A DNA stretch of 64,000 nt from Symsagittifera roscoffensis (Eukaryota; Xenacoelomorpha; Acoela; Convolutidae), in the NCBI RefSeq assembly GCF_963678635.1, contig NC_087065.1, forward strand, positions 64,885,374 through 64,949,373, in the 5' to 3' direction. Below are positions 24,564 through 36,700 of the stretch, piece after piece. Below the pieces are notes generated by a model. That model did not search any database. It was given only the letters and a program-made list of their open reading frames with translations, and was not told where the DNA came from. Each line of letters starts with the position of its first letter. The stretch's first letter is position 1. The position numbers and the translations under genes are program-made.

Positions 24564-25259
24564 TCATGCGTTGAGGAATTTGTGAAAAAAAGTAATTGCA
24601 AGTATTTGTCCTATATATGGCAATGGCATAATATGGGCCGTGAAATCTTTTGGGTCTGTAAAGTAGTAGCCAATTCCGCCCTGCTTCATGTTTTCAATTC
24701 CGAGACAGTCTTGAAACTCTTGCGATCTTTTTGACAGGTTGTCTATTTCTTGTTGGTTCAAGTTTTTTATGTTTCCGATGGTTCCCGTGCCAACCCCAGG
24801 CAATTTGCCACCCCCACCAGGTAAGTTTGGTGGTGATTTTCCAGAGGGTAACTTTGGAGTAGTTTGTCCTGCGGGTAATTTTGGAGTAGTTTGTCCTCCG
24901 GGTAATTTTGGAGTAGTTTGTCCTCCGGGTAATTTTGGAGGCGCCTTACCAGCCGGGTTTGGAGGAATTTTCGGCTGTTGTCTTCTTTCAATCGGAAGAT
25001 CTTCAAGAATTTGGTCTAATTGCGTTTCGTAAGGTGTGTCTTTTGATGACGTCATAATCATTCTGCGAATTTCATCTCGCCGATGTCTGCCTTGCTTGTT
25101 TCCGTTTTTGGTGCCGTTCCTTTTAAACTCCTGGCAGCATTTGTTGAAGTTTTCGAGGTCACCGAGGTTTGAGTTGCGCCTCATGCATTCACATTCGTCC
25201 TGACTGGAATCTTCTGCAAATGAAAGATTGAATGCCGTGGATTTTTCATATGGCGACAA
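24564..25259 (-). CDS. Proline-rich repeat protein, possibly terminal exon of a gene (unrecognised)
   Basis: A 231-codon open frame on the minus strand. It has an acidic/polar N-terminal half with 'DECECMRRNSN', then a central array of near-identical 9-10-residue repeats of the PKLPGGQTT type (four or five copies, DNA about 24810-24950), then a C-terminal part with 'DPKDFTAHIMPLPYIG'. The frame stays open upstream to about 25320 without an ATG, so the segment may be a 3' exon with an acceptor near 25260-25290 rather than a complete gene. The first in-frame ATG lies inside, at the 'MRRNSN' position. No transposon homology seen. Function unknown; low-complexity sequence alone could keep such a frame open by chance. 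Confidence 0.4.
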   Translation of the reverse strand: MSPYEKSTAFNLSFAEDSSQDECECMRRNSNLGDLENFNKCCQEFKRNGTKNGNKQGRHRRDEIRRMIMTSSKDTPYETQLDQILEDLPIERRQQPKIPPNPAGKAPPKLPGGQTTPKLPGGQTTPKLPAGQTTPKLPSGKSPPNLPGGGGKLPGVGTGTIGNIKNLNQQEIDNLSKRSQEFQDCLGIENMKQGGIGYYFTDPKDFTAHIMPLPYIGQILAITFFHKFLNA

Positions 25260-25750
25260 AATCTCAGAAAAACTTTCGATTTTTGACAGATGACAATAAG
25301 CATGTCTGAGGCAAATAATTCTTTATTGACATCAACTTCTATTCACAAATTTAATAAATCTCAAAACTCAAATTACTTTCTTATAGATAACTATCCGATA
25401 AAAACACCGCAACTTGTTTTTATCAATCGCGGAGCCTTGAAAACTGAGGCATTTGAGATGGAGCCGTTTAGCTCCTCTCAATGTCAGTTATGTAAAAAAG
25501 AATCGTTTTTGAATAGTTTGTTTTTTATGTACGCTGGTATAACAATTTTAGTTTCCAGTTTAAAATCTTACTGAAACAACAAGAAAAAAATGAAATCCGA
25601 GCGGACAATATGTAACTATGATGGTCAATATATAACGGAGATCTAACAAAAAGACTTTTTGAATTTTATCCTTGTAAATGCTCTCTAACTCGCTTCTTTA
25701 TGTCAGACAAATACTAATCAAAATGGCAAAAAAAGCTAAAATTTTTCAAA
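25260..25750. other. Intergenic, one weak ORF only
   Basis: A 94-codon frame (25290-25574, +) has no recognisable motif, and its composition does not stand out from random A/T-rich DNA. Nothing else seen. Confidence 0.4.
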
Positions 25751-25752
25751 AA

Positions 25753-26056
25753 TGCCCGGGTAGAGGTTCGCGACTAATTTTTCGACTTTATCGGTTGCGT
25801 TAATGTTATTCCGCGACCAAAAATCCATAGTCTGGACAGGGTTTTAACTCTGGAAATACCGCACCTCGGTCGCGGTTAATTTTCCTTCTTCGGTGGCGCC
25901 GGTCGCGGATACATTGCCTCGGTCCGCAAAGTCTGGAACTACCAAATTTTGGTCGCGCCGGTCTGAAAGAATCCAATTTCGGTCGCGGCAGTCTGGAAAT
26001 ACCGAAATTTGGTCGCGATCGTTTGACCATAAAACCACAACCTCGACCCGGGTGCG
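25753..26056. mobile_element. MITE with CCCGGGT(C/A)GAGGTT ends and internal GGTCGCG repeats
   Basis: The left end 'gcccgggtagaggtt' and the right end 'aacctcgacccgggtgc' are inverted copies. The interior is a degenerate tandem repeat of about 30-40 bp built on 'tttggtcgcg..gtctggaaataccgaa' (about 25830-26025). It is strikingly GC-rich for this window. Confidence 0.55.
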
Positions 26057-27770
26057 AGGCTCTGTTTCTGACTAAAGTTTCTGACTCATGAGGCTCTAAG
26101 TCATAACATTGCTCATCATTTCTTCAGTGTTTAGTCGTTTATATCATTTAGCTATTGTTCTGCTAACAGTAAAAAAAAAATTTGAAACTGTCAAAATAGT
26201 AATAAATTTTGCCTTCAAAACAAACAGACCGATGGAGAAAAGTAATTAAACTAAATGATTTTCTTTTTGGATCCTAGGTTAATTAGTAACTAATCTCCCC
26301 CTGTAAAGAAAAAAAACAACGGTTAAGCAAATGAGAATTTATACGTAGTAACGAATCTTCCCCCTTTTTACAAAAGGGGGAAAATAGTTGAAGAGATATT
26401 CATTTTAAGCACCTTTTTCTAATTTTAGAAACTAATATACATCTCATAAAAGCTCCTTGAAGTTCAAGAACTTTTTTTTTCAATGAATGAACCCAGTTTG
26501 ACAAAATTGAATCTTTGAGTGTTTTTTCCCGCTCAAAAATCATGTTATACTTTTTCCCCATTTTTCCCGTCATCCGCGTTATATTGAACCATTCAAGTTT
26601 TTGTAACTGAAGAGAATGATTTGCTTTTTATTGAAAACTGACATGAATGACTCTTAAAAACAAAATCGAAAACAGAACTGCGAAAAGTCAAATAGGAGCG
26701 TTAACAAGTCTTAAGATTTTTTCCTGAAAAAAAATACGCACAAAAAAATTTTCCATAAACGTTCTGCAGAATTTTAAAGGAATTCTGTTTTCCAGATGGC
26801 CATAGAAATTACTTCAAGACCAAGTGAATTGGATTATTATAGGTTTTTGACGGCCTAAATTTAAGGTTATCTCGAGCTATTATAGGCCTGCTCGCATGTT
26901 TTAACCGCTTGAAAATAGACAAAAAAACTCCAACCGGTTTTTTCGTCATTGACAAGATTAGCGAACTTTTTTGAATTCGTTCATATCCCGACTGAAAAAT
27001 CTTCAATATCATGCATCGCTTGGCATGTTCCAATAATCACTAATAACAGCTGGTTTTACGAAAGAAAAATTTAAACGCTCCAGATTACGAAATTCTTTCC
27101 TGAACAAACGAAAAAAACTATTGCATACATTCAAGCAGGCTTAGTTCAACCCAATACAAGCCACAATTTCAATCTTGTTTTCGTTCAAAAACTTTCGTGT
27201 GACGAACCATCTCACAGTCATACTCTTAATAAATAGTGTGGATTACCACCACTATAAAGAAAAATTCAATGGTTAAGCACACGTAATGTTTGTACTTAAT
27301 GACGAAATTCCCTCCCTCCTTTGCAAAACGCGGGGAAATAGTTTAAAGAGATCCCAAAATTGTTGCAAGAAAAATAATTCACCAAAGCAGCAACTTTTGG
27401 TTTTAATAAGTTTGACAAGAAAACGCAATCGTAAAAAACGCAACCAAAAAATCATAAAAAAACGATTAAGGCACAGTAATTAGAAATTTTTTAAACTCTA
27501 ATAACTAAAGGAAAATTTTGAAAAAAAATTAGCTACAGATTTTAGCTGTCAAATGTTATTTTTTATTTTTTTTCAAAATCAATTTTTTACACTGTTGTTT
27601 TTATTGCGTCAACGTTTGTCGCGAGATTTTGTTTGTTACGAGAATGTTCAAACAAAGGTTTTTTAAAGGGTGGAACTTGAAGAGTTTTTCTAAAAAAAAA
27701 ACTTTTATTTGTACGTGATCAACAACCCAAAAAATGCTCACCGGAAAAAATTGATGATACGTTAACAAAT
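26057..27770. repeat. Intergenic with one diverged direct repeat pair
   Basis: A stretch at about 26300-26395 ('aacggttaagcaaatgag' ... 'gggggaaaatagttgaagag') recurs at about 27255-27350 ('aatggttaagcacacgta' ... 'cggggaaatagtttaaagag'). Its palindromic 'ccccctttttacaaaaggggg' core could form a hairpin. No gene recognised. Confidence 0.45.
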
Positions 27771-28890
27771 AGTTTGACTAAAACATGCAGGAAACTTTTA
27801 ATCGATTTTCTCCAATCCATATTTTTACACAAAAGAATCACAAAGCCTGGATTAGCACGGATATCATCAAGTATGCAGGAATAGAGGTCTTATACGTGCC
27901 AAAATGGTCAAACATTTTTAATATACTAATTTTGGTTGCTTTTAGAAGTTCAAAAATACGGTTAAAATAAAAATCAGGACTGCTCAACGAAACTGCCACA
28001 ATAAAAATCGAAAAGTTACAATCATCTGAGCAAATTGTCAAAGTGCGGAAGGCAGAAGGCAACTCAAAACAATATTGAGAAAAATTACCTATGACATTTT
28101 TTGTGAACATAGGTAAACACCTTAGCGAATTCAAGTACACATCTAAATCTGCTGCAGAACATGTGAGAAAAAATACTTCAAATTTTGTCATTTTTAAAAC
28201 AAATGGACATGAAGTCAACAAAATAAGGCTTCGCAAAAACCAAAAAATTCAACTGGTCGTGATGGTGTATCAGCAAAGCTGATTAAAAAATGTGCACCAG
28301 TCATTTCTGTTTTTTGGCACACGTATTCAATGAATGTAATGTAATGTTGCCATATCATATTTTCCATTCTCTTAAAAAATTTCTGAAGACGGAAAGCAAA
28401 AAAATCCTAGCATTTATCGACCTAATAACTTACTTACAAGTTGTAGCAAAATTTTCAAAAGACGTTGTAGAAAGTGTTGTCCTTCATAAAAAAGCATAAT
28501 ACTATAAAACCAGAACAGTTTGGTTTCCATGAAAAGCATTCACATATCCCTGCAGTTTTACGCGCTTCTGAGTTTATGCGAAAAACAAAAGAACAAAAAA
28601 GTATGGGCTTGGCTCTTTTTATAGACTTACGGAAAGCATTTGGTACAGTTTGTCATTCATTTAAAAAAAAATTGAGCACTTGTGGGTTTCGTGAAAAATT
28701 TACTTTGTTAATTTCAAACTATTTATCAAATAGACAGCAGTATCTTGAAAATTAAAAAGGAACTTTGAGTAAACAAAAAATTGCGTTTGGAGTGCCATAG
28801 GCCTCTAACTTTCTTATTTTTGCCAATGATATTATTAAAATTGTTGCGAAATCCGAGTCGAGTGTTTTTGCAGACGATACTCCCTCTCTT
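27770..28890 (+). pseudogene. LINE (Jockey/CR1-like) ORF2 reverse transcriptase relic
   Basis: Conceptual translation with frame changes shows the linker before RT ('HKAWISTDIIKY', about 27840-27875), fingers-region remnants ('NGHEVNKIRLRK', about 28202-28237), a well-kept palm segment in the frame 28474-28755 with 'GLALFIDLRKAFGTV' and 'ISNYLSNRQQYLEN', then a GVPQGS equivalent with a stop inside (about 28780-28800) and 'FADDT' (about 28867-28881). The FADD catalytic box is intact here, unlike the array LINEs, so this is a separate, less decayed family member. No endonuclease domain is recognised upstream. Confidence 0.7.
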
Positions 28891-30160
28891 TAATTTTTTA
28901 AACCACGAATTAAATTAGATTTTAAAATTGATCTGAAAAAGACCCATGACTTGTGCGTGCGAGACAAACTGTCAATCAAACTAACAATCTTGATGTCAGA
29001 TTTACCAGATTAGATTGAAATATTTTCAGTTGACCAATTTCAAAGTCTTTTCATATACTCAAAAACAATTATATTATAGACAATGTTCATCTGATTGACA
29101 TGCTTTTTTGATTTTTAATAGATCACTGTTTGTCGTTACTTAATTGTGATAGTAATTCCAGAGGCTAGCTACTTGATAGGCTGAATAGCCTGTTCTAGCT
29201 ATCTTGCTTCAGTGATTGATTTTTCTGTGATGTATCATCTACACTGTAACGAATCAATTGAATTGATTTCTTGTTTTTAACATTTTTTGACCAAATCACC
29301 TTATAGATAAGAATTTCTATCTCAAAATAAATTTGTTGTTTACTTGCAAAATTTCTTCGTTGAGTAACGGGGATTTAAAGATTGCTCATTTGGGCAATTT
29401 GGAAAAAAAATTTGCGTAAAAATTCTAATTTTAGTTAAGCCGTAGCGTAATGAGCTAATTAATTCTGCCGAAAATTTTTCGAATTGAACTTGGGTGATCT
29501 TCTTGTTTCAACTAACAGGTAAATAAAAGAGAAATGTAACAATTTGTACTTTACATTGCGCGTGGGGGAAGAATACCAAAAAATTCAACAAAGTAAACAC
29601 CCTCTCGACAACATCCCGCAACCCCTCTCTCAAATCGATCTTAGGAGGGAAGTTGATTATTTATTTCTAAGTTGAAACTGCCTGGCAAGCACAATCAGGT
29701 TAGCTGCCTATCGAGCGATGTCAAAATGTATTATGTGGTTTTTTTTTCAAGGAAGCTTCGCTTCGCAACCTTCAACATTTTGAACATGCTGTTACTTAAA
29801 ATAATGAGCTCTTAGTTTTTATTTAAGACAAACTAAAACTAAATGAACAGTTTTTTCTGTGTTCATCATCCTCAATTGAAATTGTGTCAAACATGAAGCG
29901 AGAGCTGATGTTCTTACGTGGGAGGTTCATCTTCTTCGCCTCCGCCTGAAACTCTTTGAAGCATCTCACCATTGTCAACATCACTGTGTTCTAAATATGA
30001 AAAAAAAAGTTGGCCATATGACAGAAGCTGCAATGAAACTTTTTATAGGTCGACTGAATTGATTTCCGGAGCGCTAATTTGAAATAATGTGACAAAATTT
30101 TTTGAAAAAGTAGGTCAAGAAGTCCCCTTTCAAGCACTTTTCGCAAAATTTTGACCAAAA
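28891..30160. other. Intergenic, nothing recognised
   Basis: A/T-rich DNA without coding signal; a C-rich patch at about 29590-29640 is the only compositional change. Confidence 0.5.
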
Positions 30161-30164
30161 TATT

Positions 30165-30335
30165 GCGTTCTTATTAGCGCGCGCTTGCCTTCAAAATGAG
30201 TATATATGGGCGCTAAAGGCGTCTTCAGAAAAATTATATGGTTGGTTGGCCGAAAATGGATGCCATGAAATAATATCAAAAGGGGGACTCTTTGATTGTT
30301 GAGGGGTCAAATCCCGAAGGGGAGGGCCAGTTTAA
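30165..30335 (+). repeat. Fragment of the GGGGTC(G/A)AATCCC MITE family
   Basis: The block 'aaaagggggactctttga' followed by 'gaggggtcaaatcccgaagg' matches the 3' portion of the hAT-like MITE at 33904-34319 and a third copy at about 59220-59465. No ends recognised in this copy. Confidence 0.45.
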
Positions 30336-31545
30336 ATCGCAATACAACGTCTAAAAAGTTCAACTGCCTAAATTTGATTTCCAGAGTTTATTGAAAACTA
30401 TTTTTCTTATATTTTGAGTGCTTTTTCCAGGTTTAGGTAAATTCCAGAAGTTTTACCAGTTTCGGCTGGGTTTTGGTATCAAAATCATAATTCGTGCTTG
30501 AAGTAATTTTTCTCTACCTTGGACTGTACGGGTGATCGACGCATCAGAACACGTAGAGAGCTATCACCTCTGCTGTTACCCCCTGAGATAGTTCGAAGCC
30601 AGTCAAATGATGCGGAGAGAATTTGCGCCGAGTTATTCCCAAAGCTTAAGCTAAAAGAGAAATTTTTAAACTGATACATCATCAACTATTTTAGCAAAAA
30701 TAAATATGGGAGTTTTTGGGAGAAAAAAATTGGTGCAAAGTCTGTTATTCAGACTCAATTCAACATTTTGTAACGAGGTGAATGGAAAAAAAGGAGTGCC
30801 ACGTATCTGATTTTACCCTAGCGATAAGCAAGGTTATTGCAACACGGTACTACACTTGTTTGGACGTTAGGAACATGGTATGCACCGTTGGACGTTAAGA
30901 AATGCAAAGTAATTTTTATATGTGCCGAAAGTTTACTTTTCTTTTATTTTTGTAATTTTTTTTTAACTTTCGTTGATTTTAAGTGAAAAAGATAATGTAA
31001 CGTAAAAAAGTAACATGAAAATTTACAAATTAAACATTGAAAAAAGTCAAATTTTTTCTTAAGAAAATAATGTTTAGGCGTTTTAGGTCTTGTTATTTTA
31101 GGTCGCAACATTTGTTCATATGGTTGCGCGACCTGCTGTGATTATTGCGCTTGCAAACAGCAAGCGTTAGCAAATCGAAATATGTATTTCTTGGATTAAT
31201 TTCTTTTAAAAAACGAACCCTATGCTAACTTTACTTCAATTGTATATCAAGTTGGAGATACTAATCTGGCCTGTTTAGTTTGGAGGTAACTTCCATGCTT
31301 GCGACGACTAATAGTAAGTAATGGGTTCGATACTGACCAGGAGCTGGTTTTTTCATATTTTTTTTTCGGCCTAAAATGGATCTGCTCAAGATTTGTCGGC
31401 TTGGTTACCACTTTGTAGGTTTTGTTTCGATGCTTATTTAACATTCAGTTTTTGAGAGTCAATGAACGCAGTTAAAATTTTTATATGGGTAGTATTGATT
31501 TTTTTGTTTTTTTTTTCAGGAAAAAATTTAAAATGCTCTAATTCA
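30336..31545. other. Intergenic, a possible short exon-like stretch
   Basis: A plus-strand frame at about 30505-30677 reads '..RRELSPLLLPPEIVRSQS..' and ends 'KLKLKEKFLN' plus stop. Its composition is more protein-like than the surroundings, but no splice site or homologue supports it. The rest has no recognised feature. Confidence 0.25.
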
Positions 31546-31622
31546 TGTAATTGAATGAATATAATGTATGAATGCATGAATGCATGAATGTATAAATGTA
31601 TGAATGTATGAAAGTATGAATG
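31546..31622. repeat. Microsatellite-like (TGAATGTA)n tract
   Basis: About nine imperfect 8-bp units such as 'tgaatgcatgaatgtatgaa'. Confidence 0.85.
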
Positions 31623-31675
31623 GTATAAGAACAAGTATATTTATTATTTTGCTCGGGAATCTGAAAGTTGTTTTC

Positions 31676-31922
31676 CACATTTGAAACGAGAAATCGATCA
31701 CTTTTTCGTGATTATTACCATTTTCGTAATTTGAGAGCGCACCTTACCTAACTTTGAGCAGATGAAAACGAATCGAACTCAAATAGTGCATATCTACCTT
31801 TAAAAAAATTGCACTATTCGATTTCAATTCAATTTCATCTGCTAAAAGTTAAGTGAGTTGCACTCTCAAATTACGAAAGAAAAAAGATCATAAAAATATT
31901 GACCTCTAGTTTCAAAAATGGA
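31676..31922. mobile_element. Foldback inverted-repeat element (MITE-like)
   Basis: The inner arms 'cgtaatttgagagcgcac' (31724-31741) and 'gttgcactctcaaattacg' (right arm to about 31876) are inverted copies, as are 'gcagatgaaaacgaatcgaa' and 'tcaatttcatctgc' further in. Weaker symmetry extends outward to 'ttgaaacgag' / 'ctagtttcaa'. Total about 247 bp with a short loop near 31797. No coding capacity. Confidence 0.65.
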
Positions 31923-32029
31923 ATTCAATTCTTTAGCGAAAATAAATGTCAGTATGTTTTTCCTTTTTGATTGCTTTCATTGGATCGTTTACAAATATCT
32001 GATGGCCATGTTGTAGGTTCTTCACATGT

Positions 32030-32350
32030 TTTTTGAAGGACCGAATGAAGGTACTTAGTATAAATATTGGCCGAAGATGAGAACACAAATTTGGCAGAAA
32101 TAAGCGAAATTTTTAAGTTGTCACTAAACGCCGGACCGCATTGGATTGGATTGCATTTTTTATCAGAAGGGTTTCGTTATAATCGAAGCAAAAAATTTCA
32201 TTTCTTTCCATTTGTGTTGAACGGCAATTGATTCATTTTCATAATTGATTTTTAACTAGCTTTTGTTTTCAGCCCTTCGACCATGAGTCTTTCACTCATT
32301 CGGTCCTTCGCTCATGAAAATTGCCCCCTTTGATTTCACCAATCGAAAAT
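32030..32350 (-). repeat. Dispersed repeat, inverted relative to copy at 57180-57520
   Basis: Read on the minus strand it shares 'gcgaaggaccgaatg', 'ataacgaaaccctt' and 'atttctgcc' in the same order as 57260-57520 on the plus strand. A tandem copy of about 37 bp of 'gattgaggtct(a/g)c' occurs just downstream (32911-32975). No gene seen. Confidence 0.5.
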
Positions 32351-33387
32351 GGTGCAATTATTTGTTCATTTTTTTCGATTATGTTCGGAAGAAGTTATTT
32401 TGTTTTTTTTCGGATTTTTTTTGCGCCGGCTTATCTTCCGGATAGTCGCCTTATTTGGTTTTGAGCAACAGTTCCGGATCTAATCATTCAACGCGTTGAC
32501 GAAAATTTTAATAAAAGTCATCATGTTAAAACTTTTTTGGAAAAATTAAACAGAAACGTCAAAACAACGATTTTTATTTTTAATTTTTCGGCAGAGCAGC
32601 AAGTGCTTCTGCAGCAACTAATTTTTTGCAAGTCCAACATGATGTTGATGAATCTAAAATGTAAAATGGACTTAATAATTTTAAAAAATTCTTAAAATAA
32701 TATTTTGGTTGATGTGTTGAGCCAACCTAGATTCTGGCGTTAGTTTGTCTGTCGCAGTTGCCACAATCTGGCTGAAAACTTTTGAGAGCAAACACAATTG
32801 CATTGTTGAGCGCACAATTGGTCAAAATAATTCACGGACCAATTGAATTATTGAATCGGCCAATAGGACCAATTGATAAAAAAAAAATCATCAACGGTTT
32901 CTAGTTAATCGATTGAGGTCTACCACAAAAATTCATATCTATTGGGCCGATTGAGGTCTGCTACAAATTTTTATGCCTGTTAATCTTTTTTCAGAAGTAA
33001 TTAAGGAAAAATTGAACACTCAAAACGAACGTACATAAGTGTTAAAAACTGAAATTTTTAAGAATTTGTTCGTCAGAATAGTTAATTTGCTCTAGACAAA
33101 AAAACCGTAAAGTAGAACACCATAAACTTTCAAACAGGTTCGAATTGCTTTTAAAATTTTTGCGCTTCCCCGAGTCAAGTATTTAATTAGATAGACTTTA
33201 GGTGAATAATCTTTGGGTTCTAGTCTAGATTTTGAACCAATTTTGTTTATTCAAATCTAAGTAAGTTTATACCTTATCGAATTAAGATAGTTATTTGTCT
33301 ACATTTCGTTTATTTGTAGCAACGACTGCTGTGCAGCACCCAAGTCCAATTTCTGACATTATTGCTCAAACCTCACTTTATTGTGTC

Positions 33388-33700
33388 ATGAAAATGCGAG
33401 AACCGATCCTCGTGATTAAACTTATTTCATTGGACTTTTTAATAACACTCGTTTCACTATTGATTATATCATCAACCGCAGATGACTCTGCTGACTCGAG
33501 TAGCCGACAAACTCAAAGTCACACTAAGCCGAATATAGTGTTCATATTAGCCGATGATCTCGGTTGGAATGACGTTGGGTTCCATGGCAGTCGCCAGGTG
33601 CAGACCCCCCATCTGGACAGGCTGGCAGGGGAGGGGTTGATTCTGAATAATTACTATGCACAGCCCATGTGCACACCTAGTAGAGCTGCTTTAATGACAG
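33388..33700 (+). CDS. Sulfatase exon 1 (signal peptide and catalytic cysteine)
   Basis: Ends ATGACAG|GTGGGT at 33700/33701. A possible acceptor 'tttatttgtag' at 33308-33318 suggests an upstream 5'-UTR exon; no promoter was recognised. Confidence 0.88.
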
Positions 33701-36700
33701 GTGGGTCGCATCTATTGCAAGAAAAATATGGCATTGTCCAAATTTGAAGAATTTTTTCTCACACTTTTGCCGCAGTTATGAATAATATCAACTCCGTTTC
33801 CAAATAACAGTCATCTCTCGCGAAACTGATCTTCACAAAAAACAAAGCAACTATCATGCTTAACATAATCTTCCTCTTCTAGCCGACAAATAAATCTGTC
33901 GATCAGGCGCGGATCTAGGAACTTCTCGATTTCTTGAGGGGGGGGCGAATTTTCAAAAAAAATTTGAAAATTTTGTTGATCTTTTTTTTGTCGACTAAAT
34001 TGATTTCCCAAGCTCTCCCAAACCACTATAAAGACACTAATTTGACGAAATTTTCTGAAATTCCGCAGACAAGTTTTTGAAAAAAGGCCAAAAAAAGGCG
34101 TTTTTAGGCTTTTTTTGGAAAACGTCGACCAAAAAATCGAGTTTTTTCGGCGCGCGCTCCCCCCTCAAAATTAGAATAAATTGGCGCCAGCAAATATTAG
34201 GGTCCGTCAGCAAATATGGATATCTCAAAATAGTACAAAGGGGGATCCTTTGGGTCGGCAGGGGGTCGAATCCCTGAGGGAGAGGGGCGTCCCCCCATCC
34301 CCCCTAACACCGCCGCTACTGAGTTATGACCGATGGGTATAACTCATAGAGTAATTTCGGATAGGGTACACCGTCTGCTCGTCACGCTATCTTATTTTCG
34401 GCCGGATAGATTCGTGCAACTTCTTAGTCTAATACCGATCCTAATCTTACTCTTATACTATCTAGTCTCAGGTTGTTTAACTAGTCTCTGCTAGGCTCAA
34501 TAGATCTAGGGTATACTGGTTTATTGCGGCTGCTGAAGTACTCGGGAGAGTTCAACTAATTTCTAAGTTAAATTCAAATCTCTCTGGTGCTGAAATTAAA
34601 AGTAATTTCAGCACTTACAAATAAGTGGGTTGTTAGTTAGATGGATCATGATTGGTTAATATTAAATACTTTACATTGGTAAAATATCTAATTTATCCAA
34701 TCATAAAATGTAGTTTAGATCAGGTTCCACCCATCCGGGTTTTACAGAGTTTTTTAGAATAGTTCTTCTGCAATTCGAAGGATGGATGATGGACGTTGGT
34801 ATTTGGCGAACATCATAATTTTCTTCCGTTTCCTCTTTGTTAGAGAAGTTCCAGGAAGCTGGAGTTAGGGACATAAGACGTTGTGTCTTCTAGTGACAAC
34901 GACTAAGTCTCCGCAACAAACTCAAATCTGATTTCAGAATGGTTGGCTATGTCAGGTTTTTCTGTTCTTCGTGGAGAACTTCTTTTGTGTCTGATCTAGT
35001 TTGGGAATGGCGTGGAGATTGTGCGTTGAAGGGATGCCTGGTTACTCGGATCTGTACGTATACTTGAACATCGAGGTGTTCATTGGTCTAGTTCAATGAA
35101 GTCCTTTTCTGCGAAGTCAAGTCGTACTCTAAATCCTTTGAGTTGTGATTGTGAGCGGCATATCGATTGTAGTTGGCCATTCTCTCTCGAGTGTAGTGGG
35201 GTCGTTTTGTCTTTAGATGTTCGTCCTTGGTGTTGTATTCTGATCTATGTATTGCATAATGTAATTTACATTTTATAAAACTTTTATTAGTTTAATATTT
35301 TTTAATTATGATTTTAGTTAGTTGTTTTCACAAAAGCTTTTTGTTTTAGTTCGGTTAATTTGAAGAGTTACTCACCCTTGAGTAGCTCTTATTAAAAATA
35401 GGAGTGTGGTCACAAAGCGTGGATGTAGCGCGGTGGGTTAGGCCGGCTATAGAGCATGCTCAGGACGTCCTTCCTGGTGGGTTATGCCAGGAGTGGGAGT
35501 ATGATTTCATGCAGTTTTTGTGAGGGGTCCTGTTATGTGACAACGTTTTATGTTGGGTTTGTTGTGGTTTTTCTTATGTCTTGTTGGTTGTGTCCTTTTT
35601 TCAAAAATCAAATTGTTTGTGGTATGAGTTTGTCTATCGACTTTTTGTGTTTTATTATTTCTTTCTGAGACTTTATAATAGTCTTCAAAAGAATAAATTA
35701 TCCAGTTTTAAACTGGGTTAATCCGGTTTGGGTACCGTTGGTTTCCTTTCCTTAGTCATGCTGTTATTCTATGATTTGTGGTATTTAGTAAGCTGCGTTG
35801 GTTAGTTTTGTTTAGTATATGATTCCTTTCCAACCGGGTTAAAGGAAAGTTTGAAACGTGTTATCTTGTGTTAGAGTTGTTGAGTGTGAAAACTTGAAAC
35901 TGAAATTCATTATTTTAAACAATTCTTCGTGGGCGAGCTGTGCGAGTGTGGATAGAATTTCTGTGCGAATGAATGAAAATATCAAAAGGTTAGTTCTGCG
36001 TTTGCGTTTTATCAATTTACTACATAGAATTTTGAATTTTACTGCTTTTTATTGGAAAAAATTAAGTTACAAATTTTCATCATTATTAGATTTACTGCTT
36101 GGGGAAAAAATTTATAAATGAATTTACTGCTTGGTATTAAATTTATTAAATTTACGAGTGTAAAAGATTAATAGAATTTTGAAATTGTTTGAAGAAGTTT
36201 TCGATTTTTTATTTGTCTTTTGTGAATTTTTTAGATGATTGTCGGATGAAGGCTAAAAATCTAAAGAAAACATGGATAAAGAATGGTGAGTTTCTAATAT
36301 TGTAATTAGTTAGTAGTATACATTTAATTCATACTTACCTGTTAGTCGTCGGGGAAAAAACCGTGGGGGAAGATGTCGTGGATGAGATCGGAAGTTGTTA
36401 GTAGTTTAGCTAAGATGCGGATGATATTTTTAGTCTGAAGCAGTGGCCAAAGCAATTGAAGTGCCTTAATGGTGGTTAGTTCTTCAGTGCCAACTGCAAA
36501 CTCATAAGGTGTGTTTTGGATTAGATTATATAATTTGTGATTGAATTTAGTGTTGTGGATGAATTCTAAAATTGGGATTTCTATAGGTTCTACAAACTCG
36601 TGCGGGATAAGGAAGGGTCGGGATTCTTCGGCGTTGAAGGTCTTGGCGATGGGACAGAAGATATACATTTGGGTTATGGGACCATAATTGCGAAGAATAC

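Noticed and set aside
25290-25574. 94-codon plus-strand ORF as a gene
   Set aside because: No motif, no repeat or homology signal, and length is within chance for A/T-rich DNA.
31546-31622. CRISPR-like repeat array
   Set aside because: It is an 8-bp microsatellite without spacers; no CRISPR array occurs in the window.
34077-34277. 66-codon ORF in the hAT-like MITE
   Set aside because: MITE interior of low complexity; no transposase-like motif.
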